A model generated the notes under the pieces. The model worked only from the letters and a program-made list of their open reading frames with translations. It was not told the DNA's origin and made no database searches. DNA of 64,000 bases. Origin: Agaricus subrufescens (taxonomy: Eukaryota > Basidiomycota > Agaricomycetes > Agaricales > Agaricaceae). Below, piece after piece: positions 22,280 to 34,159 of this stretch. The translations under genes were made by a program, and so were the position numbers. The stretch lies in contig CM057069.1 of assembly GCA_029945375.1 (NCBI GenBank), positions 744,001 to 808,000 of the forward strand. The letters are read 5' to 3'. The stretch's first letter is position 1; every line of letters begins with the position of its first letter.

Positions 22280-24050
22280 GCTTACGCTGTATCTCCACCA
22301 CCGTATCCATCATCAGGGGAGGTGTTCGTTAGTGTTATATTAGGTGAGAGTGTAGTTTGGCTCCCGTCCAGTTCGATATTAGTTCCAGCTTGCACAGTAA
22401 GGTGAGGCTGCGTCCATTGGTATTGAACTATGCCTCGAATACCGCAGTGAAGAGCAGCTGTGCCAATATTGTCAATCAGGGTAGTATCAATAATGAAGCC
22501 AATATACCTCGAATCTATTGTTGATATGCGTCGAGTTGCTCTTCCACAGTCACAAATGGTACTTGGGACTGTTGATCGCGCGCAGAGACGCAGGCAACAA
22601 TCGGACAGTTGGAGGCAAATGGTGCAGTCGACGAAATGAAAGGTATAAAAGCCTGAGAATTCTGTTGTGTCACAAGACCGAAGGCATTCATTGAAACCGG
22701 TTTTCCAAAACTGAAAGGAGACTCAGAGTTGGAAGAGATGCTTACATACGACTTTTGTCAGGATGAATTCGAATTCAACCCAACCCCCGTTGGACTGTGT
22801 TGTTAAAGGAGGGTAAGTTGAGGTCATAAGCTCCGGATGTATTTCGGTCAGGGAATAACAGAAATCTGCTGAAACTGATTTCCGGAATATTGAGGATTTG
22901 AGGATGTTCTCACTATCGACACCATATGAGCCATCAAAGGCCAGATCCAAATTGGAACCTTGTCGGCGAGTTGCTACTTTGCGTTAAGATATTGCTGTAA
23001 TCTAAAAAGATTGAGACTCACGAGTCAACACCTGGCGTCCGCGAATTTGAATGCTATCCTAAGACTAACCAGATTTCTGGGCGAGTGCTCCTGTCTTCTT
23101 GAACGCCTCTTTACACTCCTTCAAAATTCGTTCTCTAGTCCATGGAAGCACATTATTGCATTGAGCCTCAGTACGAGGGGGACGCTCAATGAAACGAGAG
23201 AACAGCTTAGGGCAGCCCGTACAGAAAATTCCCTGATCCTTATTACGATGGATAAGCGAAAGGTAAAACATGTTCAAGGGAAAGTGACTCGGAGGCAACC
23301 ACGTCCTTGGGATCAACAGACTTGATATGCCGTGTGAGTGGCATGCTATTGAACGGCGTTCTTTGCACGTAGTGGGAGCATTAATAGATGCAGAGTATCG
23401 GAGGTCATTGGCAAGTTTTCTGTGAATTGGCATAAGCTCGAGCTCACAAAACTGACGCGAGCAGCTATCCGACTTACCAAGCAAACACATTGATATTGTC
23501 AGCGTAGCGTTTGACAATTTGCGCTGTATATTGAATAAGAGCACTGATCAGAGTCTGATTTGTATAGAACTGGTCGTGTTCCAGAAGTCCGCCGAACTGT
23601 CGGACATAGGTATCCACGCCCCCTACAGAAATAAATCAGTCTTAATCTAAGAGAGTAGGCAACTGGCGCACCGTAATCATTACCAAGAAAGCCCCTTGGA
23701 TGTAAGTTACTGGTCCCAGGTGTAACATCGCGCGTCCCGAGGCGGAGAGCACTGAGGAGATTGATGACTGGGGTGTTGTCCGTGAGAGGTCGAGGGTGCC
23801 AATTATTTATGAGAGAAAATAAGTCGTATAGACCATGATCCTTTGAGATATTCCCTAGAGTCTCATTAGAGTCTTCATCCGCGTTTGGCGACACCAGTCA
23901 GCCTACAGTGATACCAATATAGTTAAAAGTACTTTAACGAAGTGAAAAAGCGAAAGACAGGAAAGTGCTTGCCTTCCATTGACCATCAGTTTATTGCCCA
24001 TCTGTGACACGAAACGGAATGACGGGTGGTCGGTGCGGTGGGAGACTTCC
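22280..24050 (-). pseudogene. GH5 beta-mannanase-like gene relic
   Basis: Pieces in the right order on the minus strand resemble fungal family GH5 mannanases: GNKLMVNGR (about 24000), DEDSNETLGNIS joined directly to LYDLFSLINNWHPRPLTDN (about 23870-23780), DVTPGTSNLHPRGFLGNDYG (about 23700), EHDQFYTNQTLISALI and IVKRYADNINVFAW (about 23580-23480), LANDLRY (about 23415), IKSVDPKDVVAS (about 23310), FDGSYGVDSENI (about 22930), KPVSMNAFGLVTQ (about 22690) and GIVQYQWTQPHLTVQ ending DDGYGGG (about 22400-22310). The direct join suggests an internal deletion of roughly 70 codons. Where the acid/base and nucleophile Glu would be, it reads LAND and NAFG. Stops and frame changes occur between pieces. 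The ancestral role would be extracellular mannan degradation; this copy is dead or catalytically altered. Confidence 0.7.
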
Positions 24051-24189
24051 GGTTTTGTGGTGTGTTTTGCGAGAACATTCAGGAATAACAACGTCGAAAA
24101 CAGCAGCTAGCAGGAGTGCACGAACACATTGTGTCCCATAGGTTAAGGAAACGAGGCCTGCCCTATCTGACAGCTCGAACAAAGAGCAT

Positions 24190-24449
24190 GCGCATCACGT
24201 TGTAGATAGATAAAATGACCCTTGATTGCTTGGTGTTTGACAGACCGCACGATAGTGATGGGCACAATCACCGTCTCTCCAGTGTTGTGCCCGGTGAATG
24301 ACTTGACTGGTCGCCGGGTTAACACAGGCATCTCATTTACGGGAATTACCGGGTGGCAGTGTCAGTCACAATCCTGTGCTACAGTGTCCCCCTTCGAGAC
24401 TAATGGTGCGTGAGATACTTTGCAGAGCTCGCCGTATATCACTAATGGA
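24190..24449. repeat. Spacer repeat S4 before PPR copy E
   Basis: About 24300-24449 matches 11185-11385 (CATTTACGGGAATTACCGG, GTGGCAGTG and the GATACTTTGCAGAGCT lead-in). It is the array spacer in a further degraded state. Confidence 0.6.
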
Positions 24450-24730
24450 AGCGTTTAGTGACCAGGTTGCTGCCAGCGCCTCCTTGACGCCCTTCACCAA
24501 TCCTGTTACAAGCTCTCCCTCTCTGAGTCCCTCCGTCCACCTATCATGCTCGTCTCCGAGTACACCTGCCTCATTGACCGCCTTGTCACATTACAATTGA
24601 CCAAATATACTCAGTCTCCCGCGGTGCGCGGGTTCCACTTACATCACACCTCGAAGCGCATCTAAGGTTCTCTGCCAAAGACGACGCCATTCACGATGCC
24701 AAGAAATATTATAATGCCATATCGAGGCTC
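24450..24730 (+). pseudogene. PPR-like copy E, highly degraded
   Basis: This begins with the same lead-in as copies C and D (GTGACCAGGTTGCTGCCAGC) and then skips most of the N-terminal region. The end (CGATGCCAAGAAATATTATA) matches 7300-7320 of the intact gene. Large internal deletions and no continuous frame remain. Confidence 0.65.
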
Positions 24731-26082
24731 AGGAATCACTGGCAGTTGTTGCTAATTTCGTTTCTAAGTTTAGATTTAACTCTCATGAGGGAAGAGGTTC
24801 GCAAGATTCTCAGATATGTCCATCTGGCCATACCACAGCCATGCTTTCTAATCTTGTTCAGGCACTCCAAAATATCCAGTCAAATATTTAAATTACGCTT
24901 CTGAGATGAACACTCCTCGTTGGTCTTCTATCTTTCTAGTGTCTCTTCAAGCTGCGTTGTTCCAGGAATTCTTACCAAAAAGAAAACCGATATTGATTCA
25001 AGTTTACTACTGAAGACGCCTCCAAAAGGAGATAGAACACTCTCGGATATGGGAGGCTGGCGGAGAGTTCTGGGCCGAAGGTTTCGGAGTCATCTCTGGT
25101 GTACTAGCGACCCGAAAGCGATCCCGAATAGGACACGATCCCAAAGGCTATAAAAAGAAGCATCTCCCCTTGAGGATTGTCGCCACAAGGCAGGTTCATT
25201 CTCGCGTCCGCTCAATCCTTTTTTACGTCTCGAGGCTGTTCAATCTTGAATGACAGACCCCAATACTCGCATTGTTCGCGGTTAATCATACCCGTCTAAT
25301 CTTCCAATCCCTATATCTCCCACAACAGCACCAATAATCGGACTTAGTTGATTACTCCATGTTTCGTTACACAAATTCCTTACAAGCACCAGCACCATTG
25401 TAGAGAGAATCTAAATAAGGATAAGAATAACTAAGCCCCGAAACTGAACAAAATTCACCTATGTTGAGATGTGTAGGACTGAGAGCCGCTTCGTTTAAGG
25501 AATTGTCCATAAACCATGAATGTCAAGAGCGAAAGATAACATGGTAAACGAACGGGAAGCGAATGTCAAGGGCGCAAACGAAGGAACAGGGACCGAATGC
25601 CGAGGGCTAAAAATGAAAGCAAAGTAAACAGCAATCGCCATCCAGACTCCAAAAAAGTAGATCGCTACTCGGATCATGAACTTTCTTATCACCGGAAGGA
25701 GCCTCAATCTCTGCACCGCTCATACTCTTGTTAACCCCGTGTAGTTTCAGATTGAATATCCTAGATACAGTTTAACTCTTGGAGGTCGTGAATATTGATG
25801 TTTCCCATGTCAGTACTGGTGGGCGCGATCCATTGAATGACGTTCCTGAACCGAAGTCCTTTTGAGAGCCCTTTCACGTGGAATATCAACAACAGGCGAT
25901 GCGCCGCCTGTGCGCATATATGTTACAAGCAGCGCGCGCATGCATCGAAAACGGGTCCTTAGCTGAATGTTCGAGTGTCCCCAAGCAATCTACATTCCAG
26001 AATGCTCGATTCATTCGCTTAGATCATTTCATGTTCGGCGGTAAGGAAGGTTGAATTTATAAAGTCACTATTCCAATGGTAA
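24731..26082. other. No firm gene
   Basis: The stretch is gene-poor. One minus-strand frame at 25495-25716 (73 aa) contains a hydrophobic segment (IYFFGVWMAIAVYFAFIF) that could be a membrane helix, but it has no recognisable relatives and is not claimed as a gene. About 25100-25230 resembles 19950-20080. Confidence 0.45.
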
Positions 26083-26592
26083 CTAGTGTGTACCCGATGC
26101 AGCTGGTATGATGCTTTCCTCATCTCTCCCTAAAAAATCATCAATAAAAATTGTATGCGTGTAAAAAAAATTACAGACGTACCCTCGTAAAACTTCTGTA
26201 AGAAAGTCTTCGGTTCCTTCGGTGCCTTGTCAGCCAGCAGTATCCCGTAAATATGATCATCCTGGTTCCAGACGTTCATGGTTTCTTGAAGGTCCTGTCT
26301 TGATTTATGGATGAGGATGTCTATAGCACGTTGGTCTGTCACATAGCGATTGTTTTCAAATCTTTGGCGGATAGAGTGGCGGACGTAGGCAGGCGAGACG
26401 TTTAGAGCGTAGAGCGTACACATTTCTGGGGCCTAGATGGGATTTGTGGTGAGAGAATGAAAACTCTGCGGAAGGTGACAAACGAACAGAACGGTACCAG
26501 TCACGGTATAATTGGAGAACACGATGACGAGACTCGGAAGAGGTGGTCGAGGGGCGGGCCGCTCGGGCAAGGCGGGCGGGTATCGTCGACAT
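26083..26592 (-). CDS. NDUFA6: NADH dehydrogenase (complex I) LYR-motif accessory subunit NDUFA6/B14
   Basis: Three exons (26592-26488, 26432-26183, 26129-26083) join to 133 aa. The N-terminus MSTIPARLARAARPSTTSSE fits mitochondrial import. The family LYR-type motif is VLQLYRDWYRS, followed by APEM after intron 1. NNRYVTDQRAIDILIHKSR and DLQETMNVWNQDDHI match the B14 fold. The protein is an accessory subunit of the complex I matrix arm, where it holds the acyl carrier protein through its LYR motif, and it is needed for activity. Splicing at TCT|GTTCGT is required to link LYRDWYRS to APEM. Length is normal for fungi. It is divergent from the PDAP1-like gene. Confidence 0.92.
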
Positions 26593-26773
26593 TGGCCGGC
26601 TGGGTAGGTCCTCGCTGTCAACGTTGTTCAAGGTAAGGTGTGATACGGCTGGGACCGGGCGTCGCCGGTGTTTACCACGGTAAGCTTATTTGGTAAGTAT
26701 TGTGATTTTGATCAACAACTTTTATACCTCTTTCTTCAACCTTCCCAAATCATCGCATCTCAAGTTCAGAGTC
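26593..26773. promoter_or_regulatory. Bidirectional promoter, NDUFA6 / PDAP1-like
   Basis: 181 bp separate the divergent start codons. On the plus strand a TATA-like TTTATACC lies at 26721-26728, followed by a pyrimidine-rich CTCTTTCTTCAACC, about 50 bp before the PDAP1-like ATG. This fits a TATA box and transcription start for the rightward gene. Confidence 0.5.
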
Positions 26774-27772
26774 ATGGTTCGTGGTGCAGGTATGTGATAT
26801 AGCTTCTTGGTGCATTGAAACTGACCGTTTGATGGTTGTTTTTGGGTTGGGTAATTAGGCAAGTACAAAACAAAGCGTGGTGGTGGACGAAACTTCAGGT
26901 GAGTCTGCTCGATCGCAAAACTGATCTCTTTGGTTTACTCATATAATTCATCTTTAAAGCCGTGCTATGGGCATTGATAGAGATGCTTCGTCGTTCCCAG
27001 ATGGTAGAGATCCAAGGTTAGATAAAATGTTCTGTTCTAAATGCGTTGACATGTCATGAGATTATATGATTTCAGAAACAGGAACGCTGACAATGACGAC
27101 GATGATGATGACGATGACGAAGAAGGTTCTCAAGAAGAGGAGGAGGAAGAAGAAGAAGAAGAAGAAGAAGAAGAATCCGGAGAGGAAGAGGGGAAGCCTG
27201 AACTCACAAGAGTGCAACGTCGAGAGATGAAGAAGAAACAGGCCCAAGCGAAACAAGCAGCCAAAGATGGTGGAGATGAAGAGGAAGAGGAGGATGAAGA
27301 TTTGATCAATCCCAACCATGTACAGAAGAAGCTGACGATTTCGGATTTAAATGAGCCTAGGCAGTTGACTAGACGTGAAAGGTGTGTAGTACATTTTTGA
27401 TTCATTTTAGATGATAATATATGTTGTAACTGTTCGTAGGGAACAAAAGGAAAAGAAAGAAGCAGAGGAACGATACTGGAAGGTACGTTGATTGATACAG
27501 ACTGATGTAGGTTTTCCCGTTATCTGATTATCGTCGTTTAGTTGCACCTGCAAGGGAAGACAGACAAGGCTAAATCTGATCTCGATCGACTATCCAAGAT
27601 CCGCGCAGAGCGTGAAGCTGCTGCAGCCAAGAGACAAGCAGAGGCAGAAGGTTAGCCAAAAAACAATCTCTCTTATCCTTGTGTGTTGACTGATTCACAC
27701 GACCCTACAGCAAAGGCAAAAGAGATTCAGGCAAAGAAAGAGACCCAACTTAACCGACGCGGAAAAGTTTGA
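26774..27772 (+). CDS. PDAP1/PP28 family phosphoprotein (casein kinase II substrate)
   Basis: Seven exons (26774-26789, 26859-26898, 26960-27016, 27076-27381, 27440-27482, 27542-27650, 27711-27772) give 210 aa. The start MVRGAGKYKTKRGGGRNFS is basic. It is followed by a long Asp/Glu tract (27090-27190, GAT/GAC then GAA/GAG repeats) typical of the family. The conserved PP28 core is spread over exons 4-7: NPNHVQKKLTISDLNEPRQL, TRRER, then LQGKTDKAKSDLDRLSKIRA and EREAAAAKRQAEAEAKAKEI. Vertebrate relatives are heat- and acid-stable phosphoproteins with little known molecular role. Two tiny first exons are normal for basidiomycetes. Confidence 0.88.
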
Positions 27773-28075
27773 GGAAATCTCTCATGTCTTGCTCCAGAAC
27801 TGTCGAATTCTTCTTGCTGTCGAGCGATTGATACCATCCCCCGTTGAGTTTGGTCTGAGTCCAGCGGAGTTCAAAGATTGTAAATTGACGTGTATTTCTT
27901 GTAGTTTTCGCCTCGTTGTAGAGATGTAGGGAGTGTTTATGGTGTATGTTATGTATATCCGTACCTATACCATTATTGATCTTGTCATGTACTGAACCCT
28001 CGTGAGAAGATTGTCGCTATAAACTGTTATGTGCCATGCATGTATGTCATGGCTTCCTGTTGAACCTCCATCAAC

Positions 28076-29426
28076 ATGTTCACCCGATTCCTGTCTGGCA
28101 ATTCAAACAAAAGTACGAACAGCGACAGCAAGGATGTTTCTCCTATATCACCATTACGAGTGTTCGAACGAGAAGTGGACGAGATAATGGAGCGAACACG
28201 ACATCAACTGGAGTCCATGCCAGTACATCTTCTTGCCTTAGTAGCTTTCACACTTGGTGGCGCAAGCTCATTAGGTGGTGCATTACTATATGCGCGATAT
28301 GGAAGGCGCATCAAAAATACAGATTGGGTTACCCCACAGTTATTTACGAGAAAACGGTGGATAAGAGGCATCGTTACCAGGTGCGTTCTCGCCACTCATA
28401 TATATATACCAAACGCGTTACATTGACTCTGGCGCTATATTCGGAAAAAAAATAGTGTAGGAGATGCAGACAATTTTCGATTATTCCATACCCCGTCATT
28501 GGGAGGTTGGCGTTGGCCGTTCAAGTTTAGAAGAATCCCAACTTCTACTAAAGGTTATTGAATGGCTTTTTCGTCCGTTGTGAATGATTTTGGGCCAACC
28601 GAGACTCCTATGTGCAGAGCTTAAGGATCAAACGTTACACATTAGGATTGCCGGGGTAGATGCTCCCGAGGTATGTTAAATTTCCTTTGTGGTAGTCAAT
28701 AATTTGTTTAGTCTTTTATTTTTATTTTTTCTGGTTTTGATTTTGATTTTGATTTTTTTTTCTTTTGGCTTTTTCTAGGCAGCACATTTTGGTAAACCGG
28801 CCCAACCACATGCAGATGAGAGTCTCGCATGGCTACGCGAAAAGATCTTAGGAAAACCAGTATATTGTCAACTGCTACGACGAGATCAATATCAACGTGT
28901 GGTATGGTTCCCTCAATATTACAAGCAGCTTTTTTTCTTCTTGATAACACGGAATGTCAGGTGGCACACGTATCCCTGGCTCCTCGTTTTCTTCCTGGTG
29001 CTATCTTCCACGGGAAAAATCTGTCGTTAGAAATGTTGAAAGCTGGCACTGTGATGACGTATGAACAGGTTCGTCATTCTCACTTTCGTACTAAACGGGG
29101 TGATGTAAGTTATGTTCCAGGCTGGTGCAGAATATGGGCCGGAAGGGAAAAATGAATATCTTCGAATTCAGAATGAAGCTAGGTAAGGCTCAGAGAAATT
29201 CAATCAAGTCTGTATTTTGACTCATTATATCCTCTGGATACTCAGTGCAGCTAAACGAGGAATGTGGGCGAATGGTAAGGCTAATGAAACTCCAGCGGAA
29301 TACAAGCGAAGATATAGTGGATCTACTGTTGTTCCGGAAGATTCTACCGCTACTCCGGTTAGAAGGCGTACAAAATTGCGAGAACGTACTGGGGGATGGT
29401 TGTCTAGTTTGTTCAGACAGAAATAA
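28076..29426 (+). CDS. LCL3: LCL3-type membrane-anchored staphylococcal-nuclease-like endonuclease
   Basis: Seven exons (28076-28380, 28456-28553, 28618-28670, 28779-28901, 28961-29068, 29121-29182, 29246-29426) give 309 aa. Residues around 45-65 ([20 protein letters not shown]) form one membrane anchor. The SNase fold follows: [86 protein letters not shown] and AAKRGMW. Yeast LCL3 is a mitochondrial protein of this family; the arginines and aspartates of the SNase active site (IRIAGVD, RRDQYQR) are present. The tail is basic. Splicing at GTG|GTATGG is needed to reach [10 protein letters not shown]. Confidence 0.9.
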
Positions 29427-31020
29427 TCGTAGTATGAATACTGGTGGGCGGCTGAGGTAGAGGAACCCTAGCAACTGTGATAAACAATGGTACGAGACTA
29501 TTATGATAATGTTTGTTTACGACTGGAGCCTTACAAATTGGTATAACGAAATGTGCTCCGGTCTTCTGGAATAGCTAGCAATGCTAATTATTTTGCAGAC
29601 CCTTTAGGATGATTTGTCACACAAGCCACCCATACCCCTATCGGAGAGCGGCTTGGAAAGATGAATACCGGTTCACATTGCATGCCTGTCAGTCTATTAT
29701 AATACGATAGGAGCTCTACAAATCCAAATCAGAACGACGAAGTGCATGGTATTAATCTTCCACAGGTTTTTCTGGAATAGTTGGTAATCAGAATTGTTTT
29801 TCGGTGCAAGCTTTCCGATGGAACGTCAAACTAATGTTTCGGTGATGTCGAGACTATCGACAGTGTTTCGGGTGATCCCAATGATGATCCCATGTTACCG
29901 GAGCATAAACTGTCACTGACAAGACAATTGGGAAAAACATGCGGCGAGCGAATTCCGTCGAGTTAAGGATGGCGCTTCTCACTGGTGATTTCTCATACCG
30001 CGTTGATCGCTTCTAACCCTACAATAACCACAGGTGCTGCGGCGCATAGCCTGGTTTTATTCAGCTTGATACTGATTAGATTTATACGCCTCCCTCCGAT
30101 GACTGGAATGGGCGTAGGCATTGAGAGTAGCACGATTTCCCACATAACCTACGTGAATGTGAAATCATCTATGAAGTACCTCGAGCGTCTGTGACAGTAG
30201 GATACACCATCGGATACACCTCGGGTTTTACGATATTCTGAGTGGAGCAGAGGAACAATACTGTCCTAAGTTGATCAAGAAGGCGTAAAATGTCAGGAGT
30301 TAGGAATCAAAAGCTCATATCGATCAAGTGACCTATTTATAACTGAAATTCTGCTTGTTCCGAGTAGGGATGACCCGACCCTGAGCAATCTGCGAACCGT
30401 TGACGTGCCTGAGAATACAGGCCGAGGCAAAACTTCGGGCCAACTTACAAACAAACGGAGTCCGAACGCCACTCCGAGGCCACCATACCGTCCATATTCT
30501 GCCTTTCACAACGATGGTCCGAGTCAAAGTCTGACGGTGACACAGGCTTGACGTAGTTGACGTTCTGACTGGCTTGAATCAGAGTAACCGATGAGTTAGA
30601 ATGGATAATGACACTGTGCAATTGGAACCCGTAATTAAGTTTTGTATAACGTTGTACCGGTTGCATACGCACGTTGTCCTAATCTGTCAAGTAAATACTG
30701 CACCCAAACGTATATAACAGAATGTCTCATACTATCCTTTCACCAACTATTATATGTGTTATATGTATATGTTTATCTGGGTTGTTCACTGGTGACGTAC
30801 TTCTTAGCCCGTAGAGGGCTATGTGCCTTCATCGGCCGACACAAAATCACGGTTACTAACTGAGTTTATTGCAAGAGAATACTAGGTACACAAATACGAA
30901 TTACAGGACTTCTGTTTTGAAAATTCTGCACCATCGAAAGTTATGGCTCAAACAACAAAAGTATACTAAGTTTAACAGGTCAAACAGGAAGCAAAATATT
31001 GTGCAGGTGTGAGGGGGAAA
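29427..31020. other. No gene recognised
   Basis: Short frames only. A plus-strand frame at 29985-30194 has a hydrophobic stretch but no splice structure or known domain. I see no repeats shared with the rest of the window. Confidence 0.45.
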
Positions 31021-32060
31021 TCAAGTGGTGGTAGCAACTTCAGCTGTGTTAATGGCGGTGATAGAATGCACCTTCATAAGAATGAAAATAAAAAGGTTAA
31101 TGATGGGAGCAAGAATTACAACAGATATGATTTTGAAAGTTTGGAGCTTATTTAGGGGACATCCTTGTACAGGTGTGAGGCTTGCGGTCATATCAACCAT
31201 GGGGCGCTCCCAAACTGTGAGTATGACAGTTAAAGTGAAGAGACTAGCCGATAGGAAGAAGACGAGGCTGGGCAAAGATATGAAAACCCAGAACAATTTG
31301 TCCGGAACTTTGCGCCACGCAGGTTGAGATGCCTTCCAGTGAAAATCAATCAGAATATGAGTTTCGAGAAAAACGAAATATGTTGACCTTTAACCATTCG
31401 TCGATGGTGTGTTCGTTGCGTAATGCTTTAGCATTCAATTTGTAGGTGCTACTGGTAGCGACACTCATAACTCCAACAATCAGAGTCATTGTAGCCACAA
31501 AGGTAGCGGTTGAACACAGAGGAAGTCCCAAGGATGAAACCATTGGGAATAATATTCTGATTGTTAACATGAGTACATGACTCCGAAAAGATTAATTCCA
31601 ATGAGCGATACATACGGAAGTATATGTAAGGGGAGTTGGGAGTAATGATCCCATAATATTTCCAATGACCGGACGATTTCAAGCCACCTTTCGGTTGGAT
31701 TTTGCCCCCTGTATGCGTAGAGCCTATAGTGGAGGTATGGAGCTCCAAGTGTGACGGTCACGACAGCTGAACTACCGAGGAAAGTCAATAGGTACCCGAG
31801 TGAGCTTGAAATCTTCCGTCAATCTTTGACAAAAATTGAGTTATCGATGGAAGAAGTGGTGGACATACTGCGTAGCTTTCATCATATATGCTGACATACG
31901 TTGTAGCTGAGGTTGAAGATCCCAACCACGGACGGGAGCAGCGTAAAGAGATGGCATAGCTCAAGGAGAAGACAAATTCGAAGGGAACTGGGTATGAGGT
32001 GGGACAACTTTCCAATGTCTTTATATATCTTTTGCGGGTGACTAAAACCCTCGCCATCCG
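31021..32060 (-). other. Possible multi-pass membrane protein gene (unresolved exons)
   Basis: Three minus-strand open stretches in a row carry strong hydrophobic segments: LGYLLTFLGSSAVVTVTLGA with LPLHILPYVSLIGINLFGV (about 31800-31565), PMVSSLGLPLCSTATFVATM and LIVGVMSVAT (about 31560-31440), then FWVFISLPSLVFFLSASLFT and ISVVILAPIINLFIFILMKV (about 31295-31060). The order and spacing suggest exons of one integral membrane protein, perhaps starting MPSLYAAPVRGWDL near 31955. I could not find a fully consistent set of splice sites, so it may be a decayed gene. Family unknown. Confidence 0.35.
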
Positions 32061-32809
32061 CCCTCACCGGAGGCGGGTTACTCGACTTGTTTGATCATTC
32101 CTCCGTGAGGACCCATCAAGTTAGCCCGTCCGACCGAGGCAGTGATGCTGTTTACCTAGATCATGTACTCTTGTCAAGATATTAATAGAGGGTGGGAGGA
32201 TTAGAGGGCCTTCTAATGATTCCTGTGCCCAATCTCTTTGCTACTTATTCCCGGCAAGAGCCTGCGCGCTAATCTTTCTACTATCTAATGGGGCCGAACA
32301 CTCATGCAACGATAGATCTCAAGATTTCGTACTACCACTTTTGGTTGCTTAGTGCCGAGCTCAAAATGATACACTGGTGCCAGCGGTCCTGATTTACTAG
32401 TGATCGGCGGAGAACTCGGGGCAGATAAGTTATAATCTCACTCCAACCTCGAAGGAGAGACACATGTGTTACGCAATAAATAGTCCCCCGACAGTCACCA
32501 TCCCGGCCCAACCTTCAACCAAACTGAGTGATGGTGAATGTGCAGTTATGACCAGCGTCATATACACGATTATAGGATAGTAACCATTAGCAAGAGTAAG
32601 GTGAGGAGCTGGCATAGGTGGTCCGTCCATCCCAGTCCACCCCTCCCGGCAAAACCAAACCAGATCTGATACGTGATCAGATCACAGATCGGATTATGAA
32701 ATTCTAGTGGGATTATTTACGAACCCACAAGAGTGAGCTGGTTGGTAAGATGACCGCCGGACCGGTCTTGTGCTGTGGCTAATTGTAACGCGGCCATTCA
32801 CGTGACGAC
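32061..32809. other. No gene recognised
   Basis: Intergenic. Nothing coding is supportable; it includes the promoter of the hydrolase gene to the right. Confidence 0.45.
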
Positions 32810-34159
32810 ATGACAGTTGAAGATTCGGAGTCTTGGACATCTCTTCGCCTTGTTGAGGTAGAAATGCTCGCCCTTCGACATTCTTGGGCCTCGATTTCAC
32901 AAGAAAGTTCTCGTAAGACCTTGTTTTACTCTCTGAAGCAACCTCTAGCAGCCCGAACATTTGTGTCGTTTAACAACACTGTCCAACTGGACTATCACCG
33001 CTACGACCCGCCACCCGAAGGGAATGAACGCGAAGGATCCCTAATAATCTTACATGGACTGTTGTATGTTTTTTTCTTTGGATATAAGTCATTTGAAATT
33101 GTCACTGAAGTACGCGCTACTCTTCTCTGGCCGAAGCGGATCAAAACGGAACTGGAATAATGTGGCTAAAGGCTTTAGTGAAAGCCTTCAGATACCAATC
33201 TACACCCTTGTGAGGACTTTGACAGTCTTCCATGTTCGAACTTCTTTTATAGGAACTTGACTAGGATCTGCGAAACCATGGAGCTTCGCCTCACACCTCG
33301 ACAATGACGTATACCAACATGGCACATGATGTTCTAGAGTTCATAGAAAAGAATGGCCTTAACGGGACGACCGTTATGGGACACTCTATGTCAGTAAGAC
33401 TGATAAATTTGGGGGATGTAGTACTTACCGGCATGCAAATAGGGGAGGCAAAGCTGCCATGGCTCTAGCCTTAGACTCATATCTGGACACCCGTAAAAAT
33501 TTGCTCAAGAACCTAATTGTTGTGGATATTGCACCTGTTAAAGCCGGCATTTCTCCAGAGTTCCACGACTATCTAGAGGCCATGCAAAAGATCGAAAAAG
33601 AGAAGGTTAAGACTCGAAAAGAGGCATCTGACTTGCTCTCTGATTATGAAAAGGTAGGGCAACAAATTTATTCGACCAATGGACAATATCAGTGACTTGG
33701 GCATGGTTCAAGAATCCATCAATACGTGCATTTTTGTTAACAAATCTCGAGACGGCAACTTCTGAACGACCATATGCTCGATTTAAAATACCCATTAACA
33801 CTATCAATGAGTGCACGCCAGATATCGGAAGTTTTCCGTATTCCCCTGAGGAGAGGGTGTGGCAGGGGAGGACACTATTCATCAAAGGTAGTCGGAGCAA
33901 GTAGGTCACTCATTTTTTCTTAACCTCGTGCTGGGTCACTCAAAGTTGCGACGCATAGATTTATCAATCGACATAACATACCCCTAATGAAGAGTTTCTT
34001 CCCGAACCATACTTTACAAGGGTTGGACACCGGCCACTTGGTACATGCAGAACGGTGAGATATCTTTGGGGCCTTTTTATGATAGGGGTCTCACTGATGT
34101 ATTTAAACAGTCCTGTTGAATTCAAAGAACTTGTTACGCGCTTCATGGCTTCATTTTGA
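32810..34159 (+). CDS. Alpha/beta hydrolase, mitochondrial ABHD11/Imo32 type
   Basis: Seven exons (32810-33063, 33137-33209, 33265-33389, 33443-33653, 33713-33900, 33959-34054, 34111-34159) give 331 aa. From the downstream ATG at 32864 (MLALRHSWASISQESSRKTL, more like a presequence) the product would be 313 aa. Family landmarks in order are IILHGLFGSKRNW (oxyanion-hole HG), DLRNHGASPH, MAHDVLEFIE, the nucleophile elbow VMGHSMGGKAAMALA with Ser, IVVDIAPVKA, PYARFKIPIN, FIKG, and the catalytic-His region LDTGHLVHAERP. Relatives hydrolyse esters or lipids in mitochondria; human ABHD11 supports the oxoglutarate dehydrogenase complex. The exon 5 donor splits the Lys codon (AA|GTAGGT); reading on would hit an immediate stop. 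Confidence 0.88.

Noticed and set aside
22960..23325. A 121-codon plus-strand frame
   Set aside because: Antisense to the GH5-like relic and without recognisable domain.
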